Source: Nocardia sp. NRRL S-836 (GTDB taxonomy: Bacteria; Actinomycetota; Actinomycetes; Mycobacteriales; Pseudonocardiaceae). From it: 64,000 nucleotides of DNA. A model generated the notes under the pieces. The model was not told the DNA's origin. It saw only the letters and a program-made list of their open reading frames with translations, and ran no database searches. How positions within the stretch are numbered: the first letter of the stretch is position 1; every line of letters begins with the position of its first letter. A program made the translations under genes and the position numbers. The stretch covers positions 62,001-126,000 of the forward strand of contig NZ_LGDY01000125.1 of NCBI RefSeq assembly GCF_001279525.1, written 5' to 3'. Below, piece by piece: positions 52,779 to 60,392 of the stretch.

Positions 52779-54017
52779 GTGCGGTTGATCCGTCTGGGCG
52801 CTGAACCCTCGGCCATCGGGGCGGACGTCCGTGCTGCCCTCACTGCGTGCGGCGCGGGCACGGAGGTGCTCGGCGGGGTGGCGCTGACCGGCGTGCAGCC
52901 GCCCGACTGCCCGCTGCCGCTGGACGCGGTCGTCGTGCTGCCCAAGGGCGTGCTGGTGATCGTCGGCGTGGACCTGCCCGACCCGGCCGTGAAGCTGGAG
53001 GCCCCGCTCGGCGGGCCGTGGTCGATCGACGGGTGGCCGCTGGTCAGCCAGGACGGCTCGCCGAACCCCGCGACCGAGGCGGTGGCGGCGGCGACCGCGG
53101 TGGCGCAGCGGCTGCAGGCGATGCGCGCGGAACCGCTGCCGGTGAGCACGGTCGTCGCGGTCGGCCCGTTCGTGAGCCAGGTCGTGCAGCCCTCCGCCGA
53201 CCTCAACCGCGGCGTGCGGGTGCTGCACCCCAAACCGTCCACTTTGCTCACCGCCGCCCGCGAGCTCGCGACGTCGGCGGTGCCGTGCTCGGCCGAGCAC
53301 GCGGCGAAGCTGCTCGCCGTCCTGCAGACCACCGGCACGCCGCCGGACGCCGCGCTGCTGCTGAGCGAGGGCTTCACCGACGCCGTCTCCCCCGACCTGG
53401 CCTCGGCCAGCACCATGCTGATCCCGAAGATCAACGCACGTCCGCCGGTGGGCAAACGTTTGCCGCACAACTGGGCGCGGCTGCGCTGGCCCTACCTCGC
53501 GGCCGCCGGCCTGCTGGTGCTGGTCCTGCTCGGGTGGCTGGTCGTCGCGCTGCCCGGCGGTGACGCGCAGGTCGGTGCGACGGAGACACCGCCGCCGGGA
53601 CCGACGACGGTGGTCGTGGACGGCACGACGTTCGTGCCGAAAGACACCAAGAAGGACAAGGACTGCGCTGCACAGGCGTTCGGCGACGTGAAGGCGTGGC
53701 TGGTCGCGAACGAGTGCGGCCAGATCCTGCGCGCCACCTACGAGACGACCGTCAGCACCCGCAAGGCCACGGTGCTGGTCGCGGACCTCGACGTGCTCGA
53801 CGGCCCGAGCGCGAAGGCGTTCCACGCGATCGTCGCGGCACCCGGCTCCGGCGGCGTCAACGGGCCCGACGGCACCCCGCTGGCCAACGCGGCGTTCGCG
53901 AGCGGCATGAAGGGCAGCCACGTGCAGCTCGCGTTCGTCGTGTGGTCCGGCGGTGCGGGCGACCCGGCGCTCGACCCGATCGCCAAGCAGGCGTTGCGGC
54001 TGCCCGCCTCCCGGTAG
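52779..54017 (+). CDS. Single-pass membrane protein of unknown function
   Basis: A 412-residue protein: N-terminal cytosolic alpha/beta part (residues 1-230; LDAVVVLPKGVLVIVGVDLPDP recalls NERD-type nuclease-like domains, without clear catalytic residues), one membrane helix (about 240-262, YLAAAGLLVLVLLGWLVVAL), then an extracytoplasmic domain with two cysteines (DKDCAAQAFGDVKAWLVANECGQI). The start is GTG 52779 after GGAAAGGTGGGG. It is followed after 12 bp by a VOC gene. I do not recognise a named family. Confidence 0.65.
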   Translation: MRLIRLGAEPSAIGADVRAALTACGAGTEVLGGVALTGVQPPDCPLPLDAVVVLPKGVLVIVGVDLPDPAVKLEAPLGGPWSIDGWPLVSQDGSPNPATEAVAAATAVAQRLQAMRAEPLPVSTVVAVGPFVSQVVQPSADLNRGVRVLHPKPSTLLTAARELATSAVPCSAEHAAKLLAVLQTTGTPPDAALLLSEGFTDAVSPDLASASTMLIPKINARPPVGKRLPHNWARLRWPYLAAAGLLVLVLLGWLVVALPGGDAQVGATETPPPGPTTVVVDGTTFVPKDTKKDKDCAAQAFGDVKAWLVANECGQILRATYETTVSTRKATVLVADLDVLDGPSAKAFHAIVAAPGSGGVNGPDGTPLANAAFASGMKGSHVQLAFVVWSGGAGDPALDPIAKQALRLPASR

Positions 54018-54029
54018 AGGGTGGGGAGC

Positions 54030-54392
54030 ATGATCGGTCAACTTCGTTCCGTGGTCGTCGACTGCCCCGACCCCTCCGAGCTGGCGTCGTTCTACGAGCA
54101 GCTGCTCGGGGGCGACCGCGTCGCCGACGGCAGCGACCCGAACTGGGTCGTGGTCGTCGCGAGCGGTGTCCGGCTCGCGTTCCAGCGGGCGCCCGAGTAC
54201 GTGCCGCCGGTGTTCCCCGATCCGCACGGCTCGCAGCAGTTCCACCTCGACGTGCTGGTCGAGGACGTCGAGGAGGCGGAGGAGAAGGTGCTCGCCCTCG
54301 GCGCCAAGCTCCTCTCACGCGACAACGACGACACCTACCGCGTCTACACCGACCCGGTGGGGCACACCTTCTGCCTCGTGTGGCTCACGTAG
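54030..54392 (+). CDS. VOC-family (glyoxalase-like) protein
   Basis: A 120-residue single-module VOC protein: LRSVVVDCPDPSELASFYEQLLGG, FHLDVLVEDVEEAEEKVLALGAKLL and DPVGHTFCLVW. It has the size and strand order of small bleomycin-resistance/glyoxalase-like proteins acting as dimers. ATG 54030 is preferred over GTG 54021 because AGGGTGGGGAGC precedes it. Operon with the flanking genes; the substrate is unknown. Confidence 0.85.
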   Translation: MIGQLRSVVVDCPDPSELASFYEQLLGGDRVADGSDPNWVVVVASGVRLAFQRAPEYVPPVFPDPHGSQQFHLDVLVEDVEEAEEKVLALGAKLLSRDNDDTYRVYTDPVGHTFCLVWLT

Positions 54393-54413
54393 TTCGGGCC
54401 TAGTCTGGCGGCC

Positions 54414-55754
54414 ATGGATTTCGACGTCATCGTCATCGGTGGTGGCCCCGTAGGTGAGAACGTGGCGTGGCGGACGGCCGCGGGAGGCCTGTCCACCGCC
54501 ATGGTCGAGAAGGAGCTGGTCGGCGGCGAGTGCTCGTACTGGGCGTGCATGCCGTCCAAGGCGTTGCTGCGCTCCGGTCACGCTCTCGCCGCCGCCCAGC
54601 GCGTCAAGGGCGTGGTCGGCGGCCACCTCGACCCGGAGGCGGTGCTGGCCAGGCGCACCGAGTTCACGTCCGACTGGGACGACGCGGGCCAGGTGAAGTG
54701 GGCCGAGTCGGTCGGCATCCACGTCCTGCGCGGCGAGGGCGAGGTGACCGGCGAACGCGAGGTCACCGTCGGCGGCGAGGTGCACCGGGCGCGGGTCGCG
54801 GTGGTCGTGTGCACCGGCAGCGTGCCGAAGATGCCGCCGCTGGACGGCATCGCCGACACTCCGGTGTGGACCTCCCGCGAGGCGACGTCGGCGCGCACGG
54901 TGCCCGAGTCGCTCGTGGTGCTCGGCGGTGGCGTGGTCGGTGTCGAGATGGCGCAGGCGTGGGCCCGGCTCGGGTCGAAGGTCACGCTGGTGGTGTCGGG
55001 TGACCGGCCGTTGCCGCGGCTGGAGGACTTCGTCGGGCCGCTGGTCGTGGAAGGCCTGCAGGCCGACGGCGTCGAGGTGCTGCTGAACGCCCGTGCCGCC
55101 GCCGTCGCGCCGGGTGCGCTGACGTTGCAGGACGGCCGGGTGGTCACGGGGGCGGAGATCCTCGTCGCGACCGGGCGGATCCCGGCGACGAAGGACGGCA
55201 AGCCGCTGAGCACCGACGACACCGGCCTGGTGTCCGGTGTGGACGGTCAGTGGCTGTACGCGGCCGGTGACGTCACCGGGCGGGCGCTGCTCACCCACCA
55301 GGGCAAGTACCAGGCCCGCGCGGTCGGGTCGGCGATCCTGGAGCGTTCCCGCGGCGGCGAGCCGAAGCCGTGGTCGGCCGGTCAGGCCAGCGCCGACCAC
55401 GTGGCGGTGCCGCAGGTCGTGTTCACCGACCCCGAGGTGGCGTTCGTCGGGCACACCGCGGAGGAGGCGCGGGCCGCCGGGCGCGAGGTCAAGGTCGTGG
55501 ACCTCGACATCGCGGTGGCCGGGTCGTCGTTGCACGCGGACGGCTACCACGGCAAGACGCGGATGGTGGTCGACGAACGCACGCGGACGCTGGTCGGCGT
55601 CACGTTCGTCGGCCAGGACGTGGCCGAGCTGCTGCACTCCGCCACCGTCGCGATCGTCGGCGAGGTGACCGTGGACCGCCTGTGGCACGCGGTGCCCGCG
55701 TACCCGACGATCAGCGAGGTGTGGCTGCGGATGCTGGAGGCCTACGGGCTCTGA
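54414..55754 (+). CDS. Pyridine nucleotide-disulfide oxidoreductase with Tyr in place of catalytic His
   Basis: A 446-residue FAD protein of the lipoamide dehydrogenase/mercuric reductase family: FAD loop VIGGGPVGENVAWR, redox pair Cys40/Cys45 in GGECSYWACMPSK, NAD(P) loop LGGGVVGVEMAQAWARLG and the second FAD site YAAGDVTG. The C-terminal interface reads AYPTISEVW where the family has H-P-T-x-S-E; the acid-base His is replaced by Tyr. So it may act as a quinone or small-molecule reductase rather than on lipoamide. ATG 54414, 21 bp after the VOC gene; its end overlaps the convergent TetR gene by 13 bp. Confidence 0.87.
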   Translation: MDFDVIVIGGGPVGENVAWRTAAGGLSTAMVEKELVGGECSYWACMPSKALLRSGHALAAAQRVKGVVGGHLDPEAVLARRTEFTSDWDDAGQVKWAESVGIHVLRGEGEVTGEREVTVGGEVHRARVAVVVCTGSVPKMPPLDGIADTPVWTSREATSARTVPESLVVLGGGVVGVEMAQAWARLGSKVTLVVSGDRPLPRLEDFVGPLVVEGLQADGVEVLLNARAAAVAPGALTLQDGRVVTGAEILVATGRIPATKDGKPLSTDDTGLVSGVDGQWLYAAGDVTGRALLTHQGKYQARAVGSAILERSRGGEPKPWSAGQASADHVAVPQVVFTDPEVAFVGHTAEEARAAGREVKVVDLDIAVAGSSLHADGYHGKTRMVVDERTRTLVGVTFVGQDVAELLHSATVAIVGEVTVDRLWHAVPAYPTISEVWLRMLEAYGL

Positions 55755-56410
55755 GGCTCCAGCACGCTCCCGAGCACGTCGGTGAGCAGCTCGTTCGCCG
55801 TGCCGACCACGTACGCGCGGTCGTCCTCGTCGACCCGTTCGGCGAGCTTGAACAACGCGTCCGCGGTCTGCACGGCGATGCGGAAGGTCAGCATGACCGG
55901 GGCGTCGCCGTGCGCGCCGAAGCGGTTGACGAACAGCTCGGCGAGCCGTTCGGCCATCAGCTCGTACTGGTCGACGCTGGAGTCGAGCCGGTGGCTGTCC
56001 AGCATGTCGCCGAACCGCACCCGGCCGAAACCGGGCAGCTCCGCGAGCATCCGCAGGTACACGCTGACGATCTGCGTCATCGCCCCGCGCCACGTGTCCG
56101 CGATGAGGTCGCCGGCGAACAGCTCCTCGACCTCGCGCAGATATGCCTCCATGCCGCGCAACGCGAGAGCGTGCACCACGGATCGTTTGTCCGGGAAGTA
56201 CTGGTAGAAAGAACCGATGGGCACTCCGGCCACATCGACGATGCGCGCCGTGGTGATGTCGTCGTAGTCGTATTCGTTCAGCAGGCTCGCACAAGCGTCC
56301 AGGATCGCGGAGACAGTAGCCGCACCACGCTGTTGCACCGGCTGCCGACGCATCACCCTGGCCAACCTGCCCCTGGCCGGGTCTTCATGCACTCCGACAT
56401 CTTTATCCAT
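55742..56410 (-). CDS. TetR-family regulator
   Basis: About 222 residues with an N-terminal TetR HTH (RGAATVSAILDACASLLNEYDYDDITTARIVDVAGVPIGSFYQYFPDKRSVVHALA) and a C-terminal ligand domain. Start assigned to ATG 56410; ATG 56353 is an alternative, as neither has a strong ribosome site. It overlaps the flavoprotein gene tail to tail by 13 bp, so each transcript can interfere with the other. The target is unknown. Confidence 0.87.
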   Translation of the reverse strand: MDKDVGVHEDPARGRLARVMRRQPVQQRGAATVSAILDACASLLNEYDYDDITTARIVDVAGVPIGSFYQYFPDKRSVVHALALRGMEAYLREVEELFAGDLIADTWRGAMTQIVSVYLRMLAELPGFGRVRFGDMLDSHRLDSSVDQYELMAERLAELFVNRFGAHGDAPVMLTFRIAVQTADALFKLAERVDEDDRAYVVGTANELLTDVLGSVLEPQSP

Positions 56411-56448
56411 ACGACCGGGTAGACCCAAGCACAGTTTCCCGGCAGTTT

Positions 56449-56667
56449 TCAGCCGGGCTCCCCGCGGCGTTTGCGGCGCAGCACCCAGCCGAAGTCCACC
56501 AGGCAGACGACGGCGAGCAGCAGGAGCAGGACACCGAGCCAGCCGAGGTCGGCGCGCAGGGCCAGCCAGCCCGCGACCGAGTTGAAGACCAGACCGAACC
56601 CGGCGAGCCACAGCCGCAGCGTCAGAGCACTGCGCGGCGGCGCCGGGGGCGGCAGGTGGTCACTCAC
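56449..56667 (-). CDS. Small two-helix membrane protein (DUF6343-like)
   Basis: A 72-residue protein with two hydrophobic helices (LTLRLWLAGFGLVFNSVAGWLAL and LGWLGVLLLLLAVVCLVDFGWVL) and a basic C-terminus (RRKRRGEPG). The start is GTG 56667, two bases before the upstream membrane gene's stop codon. It resembles short actinobacterial membrane proteins of the DUF6343 type. Operon with the next gene. Confidence 0.65.
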   Translation of the reverse strand: MSDHLPPPAPPRSALTLRLWLAGFGLVFNSVAGWLALRADLGWLGVLLLLLAVVCLVDFGWVLRRKRRGEPG

Positions 56668-56668
56668 G

Positions 56669-57271
56669 TCACCCGGTTTCCCGCAGCAGGGGCGCCTCAA
56701 CCGACCTCAGCGGCCGCGGCGGTTTCGTCACGTAGGGCCGCACGAGGCGGGTCAGCGCGAGGCCGGGCGCGATCAGCGGCACGACGGCGGTCAGCACGGC
56801 GGCGGTGACGCCGGCCCGCAGCACGTCCCGCGGCATGACGGCGACGCGGTCGACGACGAACGCGCGCCGGCCGGTGAGCGAGACGGCCGCGAGGACCAGC
56901 AGGAACGCGACCATGCTGAGCATCGCCCGTTGCACCGCGTGCTCGTACCCGGCCGCCTCGCCCGCGACGAGCACCGCGAACCAGCCGGCCAGGGCGGGCA
57001 GCTGCCCCTGCTCGGTGGTCGCGGCCCAGCTCAGACCGCCGATCGTCGCGAGCCAGGCGAGCACGTCGGCCCGGTCGCGCGCCCAGTCCGTGGCCGCGTC
57101 GAGGGGGATGCCCGTCCAGGCGAGCAGGCCGAGCGGTGTCGGCGGGTGCTCGGTGAGCTGGGCCAGCACCCAGGCGAGCAGCCACGCCGACAGCAGCACC
57201 GCGAGTGCGAGCTGCCACCGGGGCCGGCGCACCACACACCGGGCGAGCCGGACGATCTCCGCGCGCGTCAT
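56669..57271 (-). CDS. Polytopic membrane protein of unknown function
   Basis: A 200-residue protein with about five hydrophobic segments (WQLALAVLLSAWLLAWVLAQL, VLAWLATIGGLSWA, LPALAGWFAVLVAGEAAGYE, MVAFLLVLAAVSL, VTAAVLTAVVPLIAPGLAL). The start is ATG 57271 with GGTGGGGGT upstream. The divergent MarR gene begins 136 bp away and may control it. No family was recognised. Confidence 0.65.
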   Translation of the reverse strand: MTRAEIVRLARCVVRRPRWQLALAVLLSAWLLAWVLAQLTEHPPTPLGLLAWTGIPLDAATDWARDRADVLAWLATIGGLSWAATTEQGQLPALAGWFAVLVAGEAAGYEHAVQRAMLSMVAFLLVLAAVSLTGRRAFVVDRVAVMPRDVLRAGVTAAVLTAVVPLIAPGLALTRLVRPYVTKPPRPLRSVEAPLLRETG

Positions 57272-57406
57272 ACCCCCACCTTGCCGCTTTCCGGTGGTTT
57301 GTGGAGAAACGTCACCCCGATGCTCACCCGTGCGGCCCTCGTCCGGGGGTGTCGACCACGCAGCGCTATCCACGATCGTGTGACAGATCTTTCCTATGCT
57401 GAGTTG

Positions 57407-57835
57407 ATGAGCATCGATCAGCTTCTGCGGCTGCCCAGCTACCTGATGCTGCAGCTGGTGCGCGAGGCGCGGCGGCTGAGCCGGGGCGGCCTGCGCGGGC
57501 CGCACGTGACGGTGCTGGCGTGCCTGGCCGAGCAGGAGGCCGTGGCGCAGAAGCGGATCAGCGAGCAGGTGCGGATGGACCCCAGCGACCTGGTGTCGGT
57601 GCTCGACGACCTGGAGCGCCACGGGTTCGCGCAGCGCAGGCGTGACGAGCGGGACCGGCGGCGGTTCACCGTGTCGATCACCGGGCCGGGCCGGGAGGCG
57701 TTGCGCGAGCGCATGGAGGCGGCGCGGGCGTCGGAGGAGGAGCTGCTGGCGCCGTTGACCGAGACCGAGCGGGTCGCGCTGACCACACTGCTGCGGAAGG
57801 CCTACCTGCACCACGCTGATATGCGTGTAGATTAG
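57407..57835 (+). CDS. MarR-family regulator
   Basis: A 142-residue winged-helix protein: SYLMLQLVREARRLSRGGLRGPHVTVLACLAEQEAVAQKRISEQVRMDPSDLVSVLDDLERHGFAQRRRDERDRRRFTVSIT, with the classic D-x-R-D-x-R wing. The start is ATG 57407. Divergent from the membrane gene pair and 90 bp upstream of the HelD-like gene. It probably represses one of them in response to a phenolic or drug-like ligand. Confidence 0.9.
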   Translation: MSIDQLLRLPSYLMLQLVREARRLSRGGLRGPHVTVLACLAEQEAVAQKRISEQVRMDPSDLVSVLDDLERHGFAQRRRDERDRRRFTVSITGPGREALRERMEAARASEEELLAPLTETERVALTTLLRKAYLHHADMRVD

Positions 57836-57925
57836 CCAGTCTGCGCACGGCACTAGATGGCGCGGGCAGGAATGAGCGACGCAGGATAAAACCTGACATC
57901 GCACGGTATCGAGAAATGAGGCACG

Positions 57926-60184
57926 TTGTCAAGCCCCTCCGATGACCTCCGGTTGGCCGAAATGGAGCCGGAGCAGGAATACGTGGCCATGTTGTACGGC
58001 CGGCTCGACGACCTCCGTGAACAGACGTCGAAACGACTCGCACAATCGTTGCGACAAACCGGCGGCACCCACCAGATGCGGTCCGAGCGGGACACCTCCG
58101 TCGCGATGTACACAGATCAGCTGGCCCAGTACAGCGCGGTGGAGAACGGCCTCGCGTTCGGCCGGCTCGATTTCCACAACGGCGACCGCTTCTACATCGG
58201 CCGAATCGGTCTCTTCGACGAGGACAAGGAATACGAGCCGCTGCTGATGGACTGGCGCGCCCCCGCGGCCCGCCCGTTCTACCTCGCGACCGCCGCCTCC
58301 CCCGACGGCGTGCGCCGCCGCCGGCACCTGCGCACGCGCTCCCGCAAGGTCATCGGTCTCGACGACGAGGTCCTCGACATCAACTCGGCCGAGCCGTCCC
58401 GCAACGAGGGACTGACCGGCGAGGCGACCCTGCTGGCCGCGCTGAACGCCTCCCGCACCGGCCAGATGAGCGACATCGTCGCCACGATCCAGGCCGAGCA
58501 GGACATCATCATCCGGTCCGAGCTGAACGGCGTCGTCGTCGTGCAGGGCGGACCCGGCACCGGCAAGACCGCCGTGGCCCTGCACCGCGCCGCGTACCTG
58601 CTGTACACGCACCGCCGCCAGCTCGCCAAACGCGGCGTGCTCGTGGTCGGCCCGAACACCACGTTCCTGCGCTACATCAGCCAGGTCCTGCCCTCGCTGG
58701 GCGAGACCGGCGTGCTGCTCTCGACCGTCGGCGAGCTCTTCCCCGGCCTGACCGCCACCGGCCGCGAGGCACCCGAGGTCGCGGCGCTGAAGGGCCGCGT
58801 CCAGATGGCCGACGTGATCGCCGCCGCGATCCGCGACCGCCAGGAAGCCCCGCAGTTCTGCGACATCCGGTTCGACAACGACGTGCTGCGCCTGGACCGC
58901 CGCGCGATCTCCGACGCCCGCGGCCGGGCCCGCCGCACCCGCCGCCCGCACAACGAGGCCCGCCGCACGTTCGCGCGCGAGATCATCTCGACGCTGGCCG
59001 GCCTGGTGGCGTCCCGGCTGGGCGGCCACCTGCTCGACAAGGCGGACCTGGACGACATCCGCCGCGAGCTGCGCGAGTCCGACGAGGTCCAGGCCGCGAT
59101 CGCGTCCCTGTGGCCGGTGCTGACCCCGTTCACGCTGCTCTCCGAGCTCTACGCGAACCCCAAGCGCCGCAACCGCGCCATGGCGAAGTTCACCCGCGAG
59201 GAACGCGACCTGCTGCAGCGCACCTCCGACGACTGGACCCCGGCGGACGTGCCGTTGCTGGACGAGGCCGCGGAGCTGCTCGGCGAGGACGACACCGAGG
59301 CCAAGGCCCGCGCCGAACGCCAGCGCCGCCAGGCCATCGAGTACGCCCAGGGCGTGCTGGACATCCTCGACCTGGAGGACGACGCCGACCCCGACATCCT
59401 GATGGCCACCGACCTGATGGACGCCTACCGCCTGGCCGAACGCCACGGCGTCGACCGCTACGAGACCGCCGCGGAACGCGCCGCGGCCGACCGCACGTGG
59501 ACCTTCGGCCACATCATCGTCGACGAGGCCCAGGAGCTGTCGGCGATGGCGTGGCGCACGCTGATGCGCCGCTGCCCCAGCAAGTCCATGACGGTGGTCG
59601 GCGACATCGCGCAGACCGGCGACATCGGCGGCGCGACCTCGTGGGACACCGTCCTCTCGCCGTACGTGCAGAACCGCTGGCGGCTCACCGAGCTCACCGT
59701 CAACTACCGCACCCCGGCCGAGATCATGGAGGTGGCCGCGGACGTGCTGGCGTCGGTCGACCCGTCCCTGGTCCCACCCGCCTCCGTGCGCGAAACCGGT
59801 GTGCCGCCGTGGGTTTCGACCGTCGCCTCCTACGCCGCCGAGGTGCCCGCGCTGATCGCCGCCGAGGTCGCGGCCGTCGGTGACGGCAAGGTGGCGGTGA
59901 TCGTGCCGGCCGCGCTGCTGCCGTCGGTGGGCGCGGCGGTCGTGGACGGCGTGCCGAGCTCGTCCACGGGCGAGCTGGAGGACGCGCAGGTCGTGGTGCT
60001 GGGGGTGACCGACGCCAAGGGCCTGGAGTTCGACTCCGTGGTCGTGGTGGACCCGTCGGGCATCCTGGCGGAGTCGCCCCGGGGGGCTTCGGACCTGTAC
60101 GTGGCGCTGACCCGTGCGACGCAGCGGCTGGGGGTCGTGCACAGCGACGATCTGCCGGACGTGTTGTCCCGCTTGAAGAACTGA
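57926..60184 (+). CDS. helD: HelD-type RNA polymerase-associated ATPase (UvrD-like helicase fold)
   Basis: A 752-residue SF1 protein: N-terminal coiled-coil/1A-1 part (EQEYVAMLYGRLDDLREQTSKRL), Q-motif and Walker A QGGPGTGKTAVALHR (G208-T215), Walker B IVDEAQELSAMAWR, GDIAQTGD and the C-terminal TDAKGLEFDSVVVVDP...LYVALTRATQRLGV. This layout is that of HelD/HelR proteins, which remove stalled RNA polymerase from DNA and in some actinobacteria protect against rifamycins. TTG start at 57926 (ATG 57962 is an alternative). No rifamycin-associated element was found upstream. Confidence 0.9.
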   Translation: MSSPSDDLRLAEMEPEQEYVAMLYGRLDDLREQTSKRLAQSLRQTGGTHQMRSERDTSVAMYTDQLAQYSAVENGLAFGRLDFHNGDRFYIGRIGLFDEDKEYEPLLMDWRAPAARPFYLATAASPDGVRRRRHLRTRSRKVIGLDDEVLDINSAEPSRNEGLTGEATLLAALNASRTGQMSDIVATIQAEQDIIIRSELNGVVVVQGGPGTGKTAVALHRAAYLLYTHRRQLAKRGVLVVGPNTTFLRYISQVLPSLGETGVLLSTVGELFPGLTATGREAPEVAALKGRVQMADVIAAAIRDRQEAPQFCDIRFDNDVLRLDRRAISDARGRARRTRRPHNEARRTFAREIISTLAGLVASRLGGHLLDKADLDDIRRELRESDEVQAAIASLWPVLTPFTLLSELYANPKRRNRAMAKFTREERDLLQRTSDDWTPADVPLLDEAAELLGEDDTEAKARAERQRRQAIEYAQGVLDILDLEDDADPDILMATDLMDAYRLAERHGVDRYETAAERAAADRTWTFGHIIVDEAQELSAMAWRTLMRRCPSKSMTVVGDIAQTGDIGGATSWDTVLSPYVQNRWRLTELTVNYRTPAEIMEVAADVLASVDPSLVPPASVRETGVPPWVSTVASYAAEVPALIAAEVAAVGDGKVAVIVPAALLPSVGAAVVDGVPSSSTGELEDAQVVVLGVTDAKGLEFDSVVVVDPSGILAESPRGASDLYVALTRATQRLGVVHSDDLPDVLSRLKN

Positions 60185-60392
60185 GCCGGTCCGGCCTCCT
60201 GCGCGAGCCGATCGCGGTGCCGTCAGCGACGTCGTTGGCGTGGACCGTGCGCGGAGGAGGCCGGGCGGGCGACCCCGTGTCCACTTATTGTCTTTGTTTT
60301 ACCGCAAACGAAAACGGCGTTGTGCCCCGTCGCGTGCTGTCCGGTGTGCTATTCCAGCTGGACTGAGTCCACGTACGGGAACGGAGACCTGG
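60185..60392. promoter_or_regulatory. Spacer before the NACHT gene
   Basis: 208 bp. A long imperfect stem (CGGCCTCCTGCGC near 60193 with GCGCGGAGGAGGCCG near 60250) may end helD transcription. An AT-rich patch (TTATTGTCTTTGTTTTACCG, 60285-60304) could hold the NACHT promoter. Confidence 0.45.

Noticed and set aside
57836..57925. Rifamycin-associated element ahead of the HelD gene
   Set aside because: No inverted repeat resembling that element is present in the 90-bp gap, so rifamycin control of this gene is not supported.
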